Positions 16,548-25,475 of a stretch of DNA of 64,000 nucleotides are shown in pieces. How positions within the stretch are numbered: the stretch's first letter is position 1; the number at the start of each line of letters is the position of its first letter. The stretch lies in contig NZ_CP103372.1 of assembly GCF_024802625.1 (NCBI RefSeq), forward strand, positions 1 to 64,000. The letters run 5' to 3'. The stretch is from Massilia sp. H6. Lineage in GTDB: Bacteria; Pseudomonadota; Gammaproteobacteria; Burkholderiales; Burkholderiaceae_D. Under the pieces are notes generated by a model. The model did no database searches, was not told the DNA's origin, and saw only the letters and a program-made list of their open reading frames with translations. The position numbers and the translations under genes are program-made.

Positions 16548-17651
16548 CTAGAACCCTGCAGTTGCGATGGATGCAGGAGCGCCTGCTCCCTGTTCACGCA
16601 ATGCTTTAATGCCAACTAACTGCTCAACCAATGCAGGCGTCATCCCTATCTGCCGGGCGAAATTTGCCGGCGACGACGAAAACGCCTGGGCGTATGCAGC
16701 AATTGCACTGCGCAGGAGCTCCGGTTCCTCCATTGGGATGCGTTCATCAAATCGCTCAACCTTCGTTTGCCCTGATTGACTCAAGAATCTGTTGCCAGCT
16801 GCGTATTGAACTGCATTAAGTAAACCAAGATCGTGTGCTCGCCGGAGGATCGCCTTCGCACTGACTCGCCACCGCACCTTTAGCGAGTAAATTATCTGCC
16901 AATCAATACGGTTGGGCATTGAAGGGAAATCACTTGCAAATGTAGATCTTGGCATCAGCAATGCGGATGCAAATCGATTCGCTTGGCCTTCGGTGAGATC
17001 ATCCCCTGTGGCCACACCTTGGTGGATCACCAAATGCCCGCATTCATGCGCGAGATCGAAACGCTGGCGACCGGGACTTGCTTTCAGCGAATTGCGGATT
17101 ACGAGGGGCCGCGCGCGTGCCATCGACAATGCGTCGACTTCATGTCGATCGCCTTGGAAGAAAGTGACCACGGCGCCCGCATTTTCGAGCACGCGACACA
17201 TGCTGGCGATTGGTCCCATTCCCAGCCCCCAAAGTTGGCGGCAAGTACTGGCCGCATGCTCGATGTCGTCGTCGGTGTGGACCTCAATTGATGGAAAATT
17301 AACCTTTGGGAGTGACAGCGTCTGGTCTAACAGACGGACAATGAGTTCGAGAGCAGTACCGTGCGAAATGATCTGGTCGGCCACCTTGTCGGGCATCGAT
17401 TTCCGACCGCGAAAATGGCATTCCTCTTCCCGCACTTCGGTCGGCAATAATTCGAAGAAGAAGCTTGGTTGGACTTTGAGCAGGAGCGACAACGCCGCTA
17501 TTAGCTCTTGGCTGGCAGGCTTGTCGCCTATTTCTAAGGTGTGGATATATTGCCGGCTCACCTGCAGGCGTTCCGCCAGATCAGCTTTCGTCCAACCGTT
17601 GAGTAGGCGGGCAATCCGAAGTTTTGCCCCCTGAAAAACATGTTCATTCAT
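16548..17651 (-). CDS. XRE-family regulator fused to ImmA/IrrE metallopeptidase
   Basis: The 367-residue protein begins with a helix-turn-helix of the XRE type (residues about 10-60) followed by a COG2856 ImmA/IrrE domain with the zinc signature HECGH near residue 202. Such proteins cleave or inactivate repressors, or act as antitoxin-like regulators on mobile elements. It overlaps the end of the preceding 202-residue gene by 8 bases, so the two form one operon. Autoregulation through the shared promoter region at 18253-18474 is likely. Confidence 0.9.
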   Translation of the reverse strand: MNEHVFQGAKLRIARLLNGWTKADLAERLQVSRQYIHTLEIGDKPASQELIAALSLLLKVQPSFFFELLPTEVREEECHFRGRKSMPDKVADQIISHGTALELIVRLLDQTLSLPKVNFPSIEVHTDDDIEHAASTCRQLWGLGMGPIASMCRVLENAGAVVTFFQGDRHEVDALSMARARPLVIRNSLKASPGRQRFDLAHECGHLVIHQGVATGDDLTEGQANRFASALLMPRSTFASDFPSMPNRIDWQIIYSLKVRWRVSAKAILRRAHDLGLLNAVQYAAGNRFLSQSGQTKVERFDERIPMEEPELLRSAIAAYAQAFSSSPANFARQIGMTPALVEQLVGIKALREQGAGAPASIATAGF

Positions 17652-18252
17652 TCGGCGTTGCTTTTTTCTTAACTAATGGTACTACGACGGCCGGCGGGGG
17701 CAACTCGATCATGTCTTCATCACGCACATCCAGCTTCACATCGACATCAACTTTTTCAAACTGTATTTCCCAATGATATATGGCCGCCCCATCCTCTTTT
17801 GCTAGCGCAGCGAAAACAACTTTACTAGGTTCTCCCAAAAAATCCGTTTCGATCGCGAACCGCCAGTACAACTCCCGATGTTGTGCTTTATCCATAGGGA
17901 AGGCGAGCGATAGCTGGGTTAACTCTTGCGCGCTTTGTGCCAGAGTACGCGATGGCGGGCGCTTCACAGTGCCGCGATAAAAGCGTACTGGGACGTCACC
18001 GATGCCAAAAATAAAGTGCATGCTTGGATCGAGCACTTTGAACCATGGCCATTCGCCAGACTGGATCTTGCCTACCAAAAGATTGCGCCAGCGGGCAAAG
18101 CTACGGCATCCGAGCGCCCACGCGTCATCGCCAGCGAACGGATCATGCAGGGACGCTACGCTGCTGCGGGTATTCGCAAAAAAAGTAGCGAGGGCCTGGA
18201 GTCGTTCGTCAGTCAGATCGGGATGGACGTTGCTTGGACGCTCAGGTTGCAT
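17644..18252 (-). CDS. Hypothetical protein in operon with XRE/ImmA regulator
   Basis: This 202-residue soluble protein is alpha/beta by appearance, with an acidic and then proline/valine-rich C-terminus. I do not recognise the family. Its 3' end overlaps the XRE/ImmA gene by 8 bases, a strong sign of functional pairing. The pair could be a toxin-antitoxin-like or stress-response module, but no toxin signature is visible. Confidence 0.7.
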   Translation of the reverse strand: MQPERPSNVHPDLTDERLQALATFFANTRSSVASLHDPFAGDDAWALGCRSFARWRNLLVGKIQSGEWPWFKVLDPSMHFIFGIGDVPVRFYRGTVKRPPSRTLAQSAQELTQLSLAFPMDKAQHRELYWRFAIETDFLGEPSKVVFAALAKEDGAAIYHWEIQFEKVDVDVKLDVRDEDMIELPPPAVVVPLVKKKATPNE

Positions 18253-18474
18253 AAATTTCCCCAGAAAAATGTACTGAGTGGCATTTTATGGGAAATCTTT
18301 AATTTGTCAACCGCTTTTAATTCTGTCCACCTCTCCTCGATTTGTCGCGATCAGCCACAATAGGCCTTGATGCAAAAAAAACCAAGCCACTCTAAGGGTT
18401 GTACCGACATTAGGTTACAGGGCGTAAGGACGGGTTAGAATCAAAGTGCCATGTGGCATTTTTAAGGGAAAATT
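18253..18474. promoter_or_regulatory. Divergent promoter region of the XRE/ImmA island operon
   Basis: This 222-bp AT-rich spacer separates two divergent transcription units. GTGGCATTTT occurs twice, near 18278 and near 18453, the second within TGCCA-TG-TGGCA (18447-18458). These repeats close to both gene starts are candidate binding sites for the XRE domain protein; this is inference. Confidence 0.4.
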
Positions 18475-19173
18475 ATGACATCTGCAATTTCACCATCCAA
18501 GGAGCGTATGCTGAGAAGCTGGAGAGCCGTTCAGCGCGTTTTAGAACAAGTGGAAGCCATCGAAGAGCAGGCATCGGGGGTATGGCGTTCACTAAATGCC
18601 TCACAACGCCGTGCTTTGGAAAACATTGAACGCTTCCACAAGACCATGGAAATTATTGACCGGGTCCGACGAGAGATGCACGTGGTACGGGTTGATGACC
18701 ATCTTTTGCGTCGCGGTCAAAATGGAGCGGCCGAAACTGGCAAGAAGTCAACCTCGAAAAAGAGCGCGAAGTCGGCAAGCGGCAGCAGCGATGGGGGAGA
18801 CGGCGGCGGCAGCGACGGCGACGGGCCCCCGCGCGCACCCTCCAAATCCAAAAAGCCCCGCTCCAAAACTCGCAGTATCAATTCTGCACATCCGCCGAGT
18901 ATCCCTACTGGCGAGATCACATCTCCGCAGTTCCCTCCTCCGCAGTCTCCGTCTCCGTTGCCTCGTCAAGGCCGTGGCCTTATTACCTATCTGTCCTTAT
19001 TAGGTGCGCTTTACATCGCCACTACCGCGCAAAACGAAGAAGTGGGGATCATTGTGTTCGGGATTATTGCCCTCTGTGTAACAGGGCATTCGGACGTGGC
19101 CAAAACAGCTCTGACTTCGAAAGCGATTACAGCCTTGATTGCCCGCTTGTCGGGCAAGGGAGGCGGCGAATGA
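18475..19173 (+). CDS. Hypothetical protein with low-complexity linker and C-terminal membrane helices
   Basis: The 232-residue protein has a helical N-terminal domain (about 1-80), then a Ser/Gly/Asp/Lys/Pro-rich disordered linker (about 85-155), then two hydrophobic helices near 165-210. A helical sensor tethered to the membrane by a flexible linker is the visible architecture. It is transcribed divergently from the XRE/ImmA operon. The AAGGGAAAA sequence before the ATG is a fair ribosome binding site. No family recognised; an effector role in the island is speculative. Confidence 0.65.
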   Translation: MTSAISPSKERMLRSWRAVQRVLEQVEAIEEQASGVWRSLNASQRRALENIERFHKTMEIIDRVRREMHVVRVDDHLLRRGQNGAAETGKKSTSKKSAKSASGSSDGGDGGGSDGDGPPRAPSKSKKPRSKTRSINSAHPPSIPTGEITSPQFPPPQSPSPLPRQGRGLITYLSLLGALYIATTAQNEEVGIIVFGIIALCVTGHSDVAKTALTSKAITALIARLSGKGGGE

Positions 19174-19391
19174 TCGCATTGCCCAGTAATTATCGTTCGC
19201 AGCAGGCCAGAAATATGCAGGTGATGAGTACGTGCTATGAAGTCAAATCCCGCGCTCCGCCGGTTAATCAGCGCCGTCGTTCGTGACGCCGGCACAAGGT
19301 CGCGTCGGCAGCTGGTCACTGCCGACCAGCACGTCGGCTAAGCCGCCCGCAATCGCGGCGAGCGGCTGCCAGCGCCGGCCAAATATGGATG

Positions 19392-20666
19392 TTAGCTTAT
19401 CGCAGGCAGACTTTCCCCCGCCTGGTTGGGTTCCGAAGGCGCGGGCTGTTTCCGGTACGGCTTTGGCGCAGCTGCAGAGGGAAATGCGGGAAGCTCCGCA
19501 GTTCCTGGCTCCCACTTCCAGGAAGGCAGCTTGCTATTCTCGATGAGCTGATCCAGTTCCTGCAGATAGTCCTCCGACGCGCCGAAGGGCACGACGTATA
19601 GCGCAGTTGGATCCGGCTCGGTATCCGACAGCACGAGCGTCGCCAGAGGGCTGGTCGAGGCAAGGTTGTACCGCAGGCCTTTCACGTAGCGACGCTTTTT
19701 TTCTCCAAGCGTATTCAGGAGCATCAGCTCGAATTGGCTCTCGAACGGGACCCAGCCAGGCGAGACGGCCATCAGGGCGATCTCCTCGAAAGAGGGAACA
19801 CCGGTGTGACCGACACCAACCGTTGCGATCGCCATCAGGTGAACTCCGTTCGCTGAGTTGGAATTCCACAGCTCGATCTCAGTAGCAAAGCGCTTCTGCA
19901 AACGGGTGTGCAAGTCCTCGTTCATCATGAAGTCGCAGTCCGGCACGTGCTTGAATCGAATCTTGAACCCAAAGCGGGCCTTGCCGATTTCGGCGACTTC
20001 GCCCACCACGATCATCAACTGGCGCGTCGCTCCCGCAGGCGCAGACGCTTTCGCCAGCCGCGCCATGCGGCGCTGCGCGATCTCCGCTTTTTTGTCGGCA
20101 GTGAACGGTTCGGGAACGTACAGCCGCTCGAGCAGAGCGCCTCCCTTGGCCATCTTGTTCTCGGCGGCCAAGAGCAGGTATTTGCGGACCACGGCCCAGG
20201 ACCGCTTCCCCTCCATCGCTGGCGACCTTCGGTTGAAACCAGCCTGTTCCCACAGGTAGTGCAACGTCCCGCGGAGGGTAAGCTTGTTCCCGTCCGTCTT
20301 GACGCTGTCCTTTTCGGACGTGCCAGGGGAGGGCGCGCTCTTGCCCGCGACCTTTGTCAGGGAAAACCCGAGCTTTAGTGTGGTCAGGCCTTCCTCGGCG
20401 TCTTCGTCGATCGCGTTTCCGACCAGCTGACCAAGTCCCGAAAGCTCGGCTGGCGGCTCGTAGGAGTCGCAGTCGGGCGCGTGGTCAGGCCCGGTGTTGG
20501 GCATGCGCTTTACCGCATATTTGCCGGAGATCTTTGCGATGTACATCTCCACACCGCCCGTTCGACAAATGCAGACCGGGCGCACCTTGGTACCGTAAAC
20601 GGAGGCCAAGGCGGTGGCCAGGCCCGGGTCGGAGAGTTCAAACAGCTCATCGTGGATCCGCAACAT
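19392..20666 (-). CDS. DUF1173 family protein
   Basis: The 424-residue protein matches the DUF1173 pattern: CICRTGGVEMYIAK, KRMPNTGPDHAPDC, YEPPAELSGLGQ in the first 110 residues. This family of unknown function is typical of conjugative plasmids and integrative elements. The ATG at 20666 is chosen because GAGGAG lies just upstream, overlapping the end of a 37-residue membrane ORF; a longer upstream frame is not supported. It is the last gene of the leftward transfer operon beginning at 26662. Confidence 0.8.
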   Translation of the reverse strand: MLRIHDELFELSDPGLATALASVYGTKVRPVCICRTGGVEMYIAKISGKYAVKRMPNTGPDHAPDCDSYEPPAELSGLGQLVGNAIDEDAEEGLTTLKLGFSLTKVAGKSAPSPGTSEKDSVKTDGNKLTLRGTLHYLWEQAGFNRRSPAMEGKRSWAVVRKYLLLAAENKMAKGGALLERLYVPEPFTADKKAEIAQRRMARLAKASAPAGATRQLMIVVGEVAEIGKARFGFKIRFKHVPDCDFMMNEDLHTRLQKRFATEIELWNSNSANGVHLMAIATVGVGHTGVPSFEEIALMAVSPGWVPFESQFELMLLNTLGEKKRRYVKGLRYNLASTSPLATLVLSDTEPDPTALYVVPFGASEDYLQELDQLIENSKLPSWKWEPGTAELPAFPSAAAPKPYRKQPAPSEPNQAGESLPAIS

Positions 20667-20676
20667 TGTCTGCTCC

Positions 20677-20790
20677 TCAATTGGTAACCGCGATGCCGAT
20701 AAAAATGAACAGGATGATGAAGGCGGCCCAGTTGAGGACTCGTGCACCCCGCGACGCGGCGCGGCGGAATTTACCTGTGTCGTTGGTCAT
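20677..20790 (-). CDS. 37-residue single-pass membrane protein
   Basis: A tiny ORF encodes a basic N-terminus (RRAASRGAR) followed by one strongly hydrophobic helix of about 17 residues. It sits between the exported protein gene and the DUF1173 gene, whose ribosome binding site overlaps its 3' end. The backbone palindrome (20801-20816) stands 10 bases before its ATG. Basic-then-hydrophobic composition suggests an inner-membrane peptide of the transfer apparatus; no homologue is recognised. Confidence 0.6.
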   Translation of the reverse strand: MTNDTGKFRRAASRGARVLNWAAFIILFIFIGIAVTN

Positions 20791-20800
20791 GTCTGTCTCG

Positions 20801-20816
20801 CTTTCGCGCGCGAAAG
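20801..20816. repeat. Backbone palindrome copy 2
   Basis: CTTTCGCGCGCGAAAG lies exactly between the stop of the exported protein gene (20817) and the start of the 37-residue ORF, inside a transfer operon. This position suits a regulatory or RNA-processing site rather than a terminator. Confidence 0.9.
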
Positions 20817-21686
20817 TCATTGTTGGACGCAGCCGGGTGTCGCTTGGCACTCCGTCCAGATCGAAAGGCGCTGCGCGTAGTCTGCGGCGCGCGCGGTCTC
20901 AACCTCCGGTGGCGTGGTGCCGACACCCCCAGCCGCAGCAATCGCCTGTGCCAAGGCAGCTTGCTCACTCGCTTCCGTTTTCGGCTTGCGATACGCTATG
21001 ACGATCTCTCCGATATGACCCGCGTTGTCCGTTACCCGCCTGACTTCAATCTCGGCGAAACCTGAGAAGTCGAAGTCAGGTAGCGGTACGGGTAGCAGGG
21101 CTGCGCTTGCCCCTCCGGCCAGATTTGAAATGTCCGAATACAGGGTGCTGTACTGTGACAGGTTGACTGCATCGCCCAGCTTGTGCACGCCGAATCCGGC
21201 CAATGCAGCCGTCGCCAAAACGCCGGCCGCCTGTTTCGCGGCGACCCGAGAACCCATACTTGCGGGATCGCCTTGCTGTACCACCGATGCGCGATACAGC
21301 TGGTTTTGCGCGCGCGTGAAATCGGCCATCTGGCCCGGCTGCAGCCTGATCGGACCGCTCACGAAATACACGTGCGAACCCTTGTTACCGAAACCGTTGG
21401 CGACCATGATCTTGAAAACTTCGTCGGACAACGCCGTTGCCCGCTTCTCCCTGAACATACCGCCGGAACTGGGGACGATCTTCGCACCCGAAGCGTCTAT
21501 GTATTGGAAGCCGAAATTCTTGGAGCGAATGCTGTCGAGCGAGTACGAGGAAGTTGTCTTGTTCGGGTCCCAACTGTCGACGGGACGGACGACGATGATG
21601 TGGGCGTCCCCGACATCGAAGTGGGCAGGAGCGCAGAAAGCGACGGAAGGAAGAATACCAGCGACCAGGAGAGCGAAAGCACGCAT
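20817..21686 (-). CDS. Exported hypothetical transfer-operon protein
   Basis: The 289-residue protein starts with a signal peptide (MRAFALLVAGILPSVAFC) and continues as a periplasmic beta-rich domain ending in two cysteines. The upstream extension of the frame is rejected because the ATG at 21686 gives a clean signal peptide and lies 2 bases after the preceding stop. A hydrophobic, Ala/Gly-rich patch near residues 145-165 could interact with the membrane. Likely a component or accessory of the mating channel; family unknown. Confidence 0.7.
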   Translation of the reverse strand: MRAFALLVAGILPSVAFCAPAHFDVGDAHIIVVRPVDSWDPNKTTSSYSLDSIRSKNFGFQYIDASGAKIVPSSGGMFREKRATALSDEVFKIMVANGFGNKGSHVYFVSGPIRLQPGQMADFTRAQNQLYRASVVQQGDPASMGSRVAAKQAAGVLATAALAGFGVHKLGDAVNLSQYSTLYSDISNLAGGASAALLPVPLPDFDFSGFAEIEVRRVTDNAGHIGEIVIAYRKPKTEASEQAALAQAIAAAGGVGTTPPEVETARAADYAQRLSIWTECQATPGCVQQ

Positions 21687-21688
21687 CG

Positions 21689-22048
21689 TTAGCCTTTCAG
21701 GTGGAGTTTTTGCCGGATGACTTCGCAAGCTGCTGCCTGCTTCGCGAATGCCGCGACTTTCGACGTCTCGGCAGCGAGATTGCTTGTGCAACTGTTAACG
21801 GCCGAGCCGGTAGCGTCAAGTTTTTCCGTCATGTTGGTGAGCTTTGTCTGCAGCTCCGCTGCGTTTGCCTGCGCAGTGGCCAGGTCCTGATTGGCCTTTT
21901 GGAGCTGGTTTTCATAGCTCGTGTGTTGGTAGAAGAGCCCGCCACCGAGCGCGATGCAGGTCGCACACGCGATCGCGAGGGCGACGGCGATCCAGCGGCG
22001 CCGCGGCTGTTCTATCGTGAGCCCGGGGGAAGAATCGAAGACTTTCAT
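21689..22048 (-). CDS. Membrane-anchored coiled-coil protein
   Basis: The 119-residue protein has one transmembrane segment (about residues 19-42) and then a coiled coil (about 45-85) ending with several cysteines. Topology resembles small Rz-like or T4SS assembly proteins, but no family is recognised. AAAGG precedes the ATG at 22048, and the next gene starts 2 bases after its stop. Confidence 0.65.
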   Translation of the reverse strand: MKVFDSSPGLTIEQPRRRWIAVALAIACATCIALGGGLFYQHTSYENQLQKANQDLATAQANAAELQTKLTNMTEKLDATGSAVNSCTSNLAAETSKVAAFAKQAAACEVIRQKLHLKG

Positions 22049-22066
22049 CGGGTGCCTTTCATTCGA

Positions 22067-23533
22067 CTAGGGGGTGGTCGGTGGCGGCGGCGCAACGGGT
22101 GCGGCGCCGGGAGGATACGCCAGGCCGTTGCCTGGATTCTGCAGCGCGCCTTTGTCGGTGTTCTCGACGACAGGGGTGTAGTTGCCCTTGACGTCAGTTG
22201 GAAGACCGGCCTGTGCTTCATCGAGCAACTTGCCTGTGAACTCGCTGAAGTCGATTTGTGTGAAATCGAGCTGGCTGACCTGCTCCGGCGTCAGGCCAGA
22301 GCAGTCCGCGACGTCCTTCCCCATTTGCGTCTTGCCCTGGATGTTGATGATCTTCGCCAGCACCGAATTAAACGAGCAGTGATGCTGCGTATGCTCGACA
22401 CAACCACCAAGCACGCTGCTCGTGCATTCTTCGCGCACGAAATGGGTCAGGTTCGCTCCCTTGTGCATCTGGAACATCATTTCGTCCTCGCTGCACTGGG
22501 CGAGCGACATGAGATACTGGATGACGAGCTGGGCGGCGAACACATAGGGGTTGAAGGTGACGAAGCCTTCGCCGGCGGACATGCCGAACGTGCTGGAAAG
22601 GTCGATGGTTCCAGGGAGCGCCGATCCCATGTTGAGGGTGCCGGTACCGTAAGTGAAACCATAGGCGCTCAGGGTGACGCCCTGGGTCGCGAAATTGGTA
22701 CCGACTGCCTGGCCGAAACCGGTTCCCATGTCCTGAAGTACGACGCTCTCGGCTGTTTGCACCGACATCAGGAGGCCGGTCGAGAAGTATTCGACGTTCT
22801 GGTACATCGCATCGAATACATAGGGAGAGGCGGTATCAATGAGCTTCTCCCCGGCGTACTTGGCCACACTGAAGGCTGCGTTCCCGGCCATCTTCTGCAT
22901 GAAGCCGCGATTCGATGTGGCACCGGGTATGCCAGTGCAGCAGTTACGGAGCCCAAAATAGCCTTTCGTGCATGTTTCAGCGACGCCGTTAAAAATGGTC
23001 TGGTTGGGCTCCGCATACACCTGCGTCTGGCGCGCGATCTCCATCGCCAGGGCCGCCTTTACGAACGTATTGTTTTGATTGGCCGGCGCCGTCATGGAGC
23101 TCGTGTCGAACAGATCCGATGAGCATTCCAGCTGGGTACTTGTCTCGGCCGCGCTCGTCAGGCACTTGTAGGTAAAGTTCCAGGAAGTGCACGCACCGTT
23201 TTCTTCCTTGTGGTCCGTGCACAAGCTCGTAATGACCGAGCAGGCCGAATTGTTTTCATAGGGGGTGCACGAGGTCGCAGGAACGGCGCCATCGCAGGCG
23301 TACTCGTAGGTGTACTTCCAGCAGGTCTGGGTAAGCGGTAGCGCCCCCGCCGGCAACGTCGCTCCGGCCAGACACACCATGCGGCCGTCGGTCAGGGTTT
23401 TGCACGGCGTCGCGTCGACGCATGTTTGCGATGCCGGCACCAGACTGCACGCACCAGGCGGATAGCTTTCGGCAGCTGCACTCAAAGGGAGTAGCCAGGC
23501 GGCCGCGATGGCGGCGACGATCGGTCGGATCAT
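22067..23533 (-). CDS. traN: TraN mating-pair stabilisation protein, C-terminal half
   Basis: The 488-residue protein has a signal peptide and many cysteines. The stretch from CSEDEMMFQM through the cysteine-rich HTQHHCSFNSVLAKIINIQG block to DCSGLTPEQVSQLDFTQID is typical of the TraN C-terminal region. TraN is an outer-membrane protein that stabilises mating aggregates in F-type (MPF-F) systems. The ATG at 23533 overlaps the upstream gene (ATGA). In F-like plasmids TraN is one polypeptide; here two exported proteins seem to share the role. A proline-rich tail ends the protein. Confidence 0.8.
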   Translation of the reverse strand: MIRPIVAAIAAAWLLPLSAAAESYPPGACSLVPASQTCVDATPCKTLTDGRMVCLAGATLPAGALPLTQTCWKYTYEYACDGAVPATSCTPYENNSACSVITSLCTDHKEENGACTSWNFTYKCLTSAAETSTQLECSSDLFDTSSMTAPANQNNTFVKAALAMEIARQTQVYAEPNQTIFNGVAETCTKGYFGLRNCCTGIPGATSNRGFMQKMAGNAAFSVAKYAGEKLIDTASPYVFDAMYQNVEYFSTGLLMSVQTAESVVLQDMGTGFGQAVGTNFATQGVTLSAYGFTYGTGTLNMGSALPGTIDLSSTFGMSAGEGFVTFNPYVFAAQLVIQYLMSLAQCSEDEMMFQMHKGANLTHFVREECTSSVLGGCVEHTQHHCSFNSVLAKIINIQGKTQMGKDVADCSGLTPEQVSQLDFTQIDFSEFTGKLLDEAQAGLPTDVKGNYTPVVENTDKGALQNPGNGLAYPPGAAPVAPPPPTTP

Positions 23534-24957
23534 TTCGGATCTCCCAGTTTAACCCCGGCACTTTGCTCGTAGGGGGCGCAGTTGTTAATCCAGCTCACTT
23601 GGGTCGAATAGGTGATGCACTGGTCGCCGACAGGACTGGCGCCGCCGGGGCACGAATACACCGTCTCGGGTGGCGTATTCGTGGTGGTCACGCACTGGCT
23701 GCCCGAGAGGGTGCCGGAGGCGCATGTGTAGGTGACGCTGGCCGGCGTGCTGGTGTCCGTCATGCAGCTGCTGCCGGACAGGGTGCCGTTATCGCACTTG
23801 TAGTTCAGCGTGGCCGTTGTCGTGGTCGTGCAGGTATCACCGGAAAGCGTTCCGCCGCCCGGACATTGGTACGTGAGCGCTGCGCGAAAGGAAACGAAAC
23901 CGAACGGATCGTCGCGGTCAGTGGGATTATGCGAGCACCAGGCGACGTTGTTGGAGTCGTACGTCAGTGTCCAGATATCTGCCGGCGTGTAAGACCACTC
24001 GGGTGGTGGGCATGACGGGACACCGTCGGCCGGCGCCGATGTCACACAGCGATCCCCCTGTAGCTCACCAGACTCGCAGGAGTGGTAGGGCGTTGCCGGT
24101 ATGCTCGTTTGCGATACACAACTGGTCCCGTTCAACGCGCCACCGTCGGGGCAACTATAGGTCGCCGTCGCCGGGCTAGTGGTCGTGCTCACGCAATACT
24201 GCCCCTGCAAGACCCCACCATTGCATTTATACGAGACCTGCGCCGGCGTGTAGCTGGTGGTCACGGCCACCGCCAGTTCCTGGCTGCAGACCTTCAGGTT
24301 GGTACTGACAATTTTAGAACAGGTATTGGTTTCGTACTGCGCGGGCTTGGTAACGATCGGAGTCGAGACGCAGGTCTGCGTCGTGGTCGCGGACGCGTTG
24401 TGCTGGGCGTTTTGGGTGAGGCCGAAAACGGGATCGGCGGCGGAAATGGCTTCGCGGTATCCGAAGTTCGACTGGCCGGCGCCGTAAGTGTCCGTGCAGT
24501 TGACGCCGGTGGGGCTCGGCACGCCCACTGTACCCGTGATCTGCGCCTGCGCACTGGTGAGCGGCACGCAGTCCTTGTTCATGAACTTGACCGCTGCGCA
24601 TTCCTGGTCCGCGATGGGGTCGCCAGTTGGCACATAATTTTTGCAATTTTGGATCTTCGCATTGGCAAGGCCTGAGAGCGCGCCTTGTGCTGCCGCGGTC
24701 CCGTAAAGCGGAGAGCTGGTCAGCGGCGACGAGAACGCACCTAGTCCCGAGGGCATCGTGGTCGGCATCGCCGTTGCACCCGCCGCCCACGAGGACGGAT
24801 TTACGCCGGCAGGATTGACGATCTGACCTGGTGCCGTCGGGGCCATCGATTCGGCAAACGCCTTGCCATCCGTTAAGGTCTGTGCGTTTTGAACGAGGAG
24901 CGAGCCGTTCGCCGCGAACGACACGAACAGGCCGGCCAATATCCGATTACTCATCAT
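23530..24957 (-). CDS. TraN-like cysteine-rich exported protein, N-terminal half
   Basis: The 475-residue protein carries a signal peptide and a TraN-like N-terminal region (about residues 80-190, with CKNYVPTGDPIADQEC). At least six imperfect 25-30 residue repeats of the form YxCxxGxLxGxxCVxTT follow. Each repeat has two cysteines, suggesting a stalk of disulfide-stabilised modules. The start ATG at 24957 overlaps the upstream stop (ATGA), and its own stop overlaps the TraN C-terminal gene. Together they look like a split TraN; a receptor-binding stalk role is inferred. Confidence 0.7.
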   Translation of the reverse strand: MMSNRILAGLFVSFAANGSLLVQNAQTLTDGKAFAESMAPTAPGQIVNPAGVNPSSWAAGATAMPTTMPSGLGAFSSPLTSSPLYGTAAAQGALSGLANAKIQNCKNYVPTGDPIADQECAAVKFMNKDCVPLTSAQAQITGTVGVPSPTGVNCTDTYGAGQSNFGYREAISAADPVFGLTQNAQHNASATTTQTCVSTPIVTKPAQYETNTCSKIVSTNLKVCSQELAVAVTTSYTPAQVSYKCNGGVLQGQYCVSTTTSPATATYSCPDGGALNGTSCVSQTSIPATPYHSCESGELQGDRCVTSAPADGVPSCPPPEWSYTPADIWTLTYDSNNVAWCSHNPTDRDDPFGFVSFRAALTYQCPGGGTLSGDTCTTTTTATLNYKCDNGTLSGSSCMTDTSTPASVTYTCASGTLSGSQCVTTTNTPPETVYSCPGGASPVGDQCITYSTQVSWINNCAPYEQSAGVKLGDPK

Positions 24958-25475
24958 TTTTTCGCCTCGTCTTTCTTCGGTCGTCCCCCGAATTTCGCCT
25001 TGAACTGTTCGCCAGTCAGGCTCCCGTCCGCGACCGCGCGCGCCATCGCCGCCTGCACTTCTGGCGTCTCTGCGGGCCATGAGCCGTCCTTGCACTGGGC
25101 GTTTGCAGGTACCAGGACAGCAGATCCTCTGCACAACCGAAGCGGAGGGTCGCCGTCCTCGCAGACGTTCAGCTGGCCACCGAACTGGCCCCATGCCGTG
25201 GTGCTGGACTTCTGGTACAGGGTGTAGCCGACGCGGCCGCAGCGAGGCTGCTCGGTAAAACGAACAATGCGGACGAACTCGACCGTAATATCCCCCTGGC
25301 TCCCAGTTCGTTCCTTAATCTTCCGAGCTACCAGTTGGGCGCCCTGTGAGCCGTGCAAGGCGGTACTGGCGCGCCCCTCCCTCAGCGAAACGATTGGCGG
25401 ACTATCCGGAGCCATCTGCGCAGCAGCGGATACGGGAAGCAGCACAGCAAATACCCATGTAAGCGATCGCATCAT
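24954..25475 (-). CDS. Exported hypothetical protein of transfer operon
   Basis: The 173-residue protein has a signal peptide (about residues 1-20), four cysteines in the central part and a basic C-terminus. It overlaps both neighbours by 4 bases, so it is tightly bound into the operon. I do not recognise a family; a small periplasmic subunit of the mating apparatus is the simplest guess. Confidence 0.65.
   Translation of the reverse strand: MMRSLTWVFAVLLPVSAAAQMAPDSPPIVSLREGRASTALHGSQGAQLVARKIKERTGSQGDITVEFVRIVRFTEQPRCGRVGYTLYQKSSTTAWGQFGGQLNVCEDGDPPLRLCRGSAVLVPANAQCKDGSWPAETPEVQAAMARAVADGSLTGEQFKAKFGGRPKKDEAKK

Noticed and set aside
19264..19391. Minus-strand coding segment after the DUF1173 gene
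   Set aside because: The frame looks partly protein-like but overlaps the DUF1173 3' end and has no start codon or ribosome binding site of its own in the gap.
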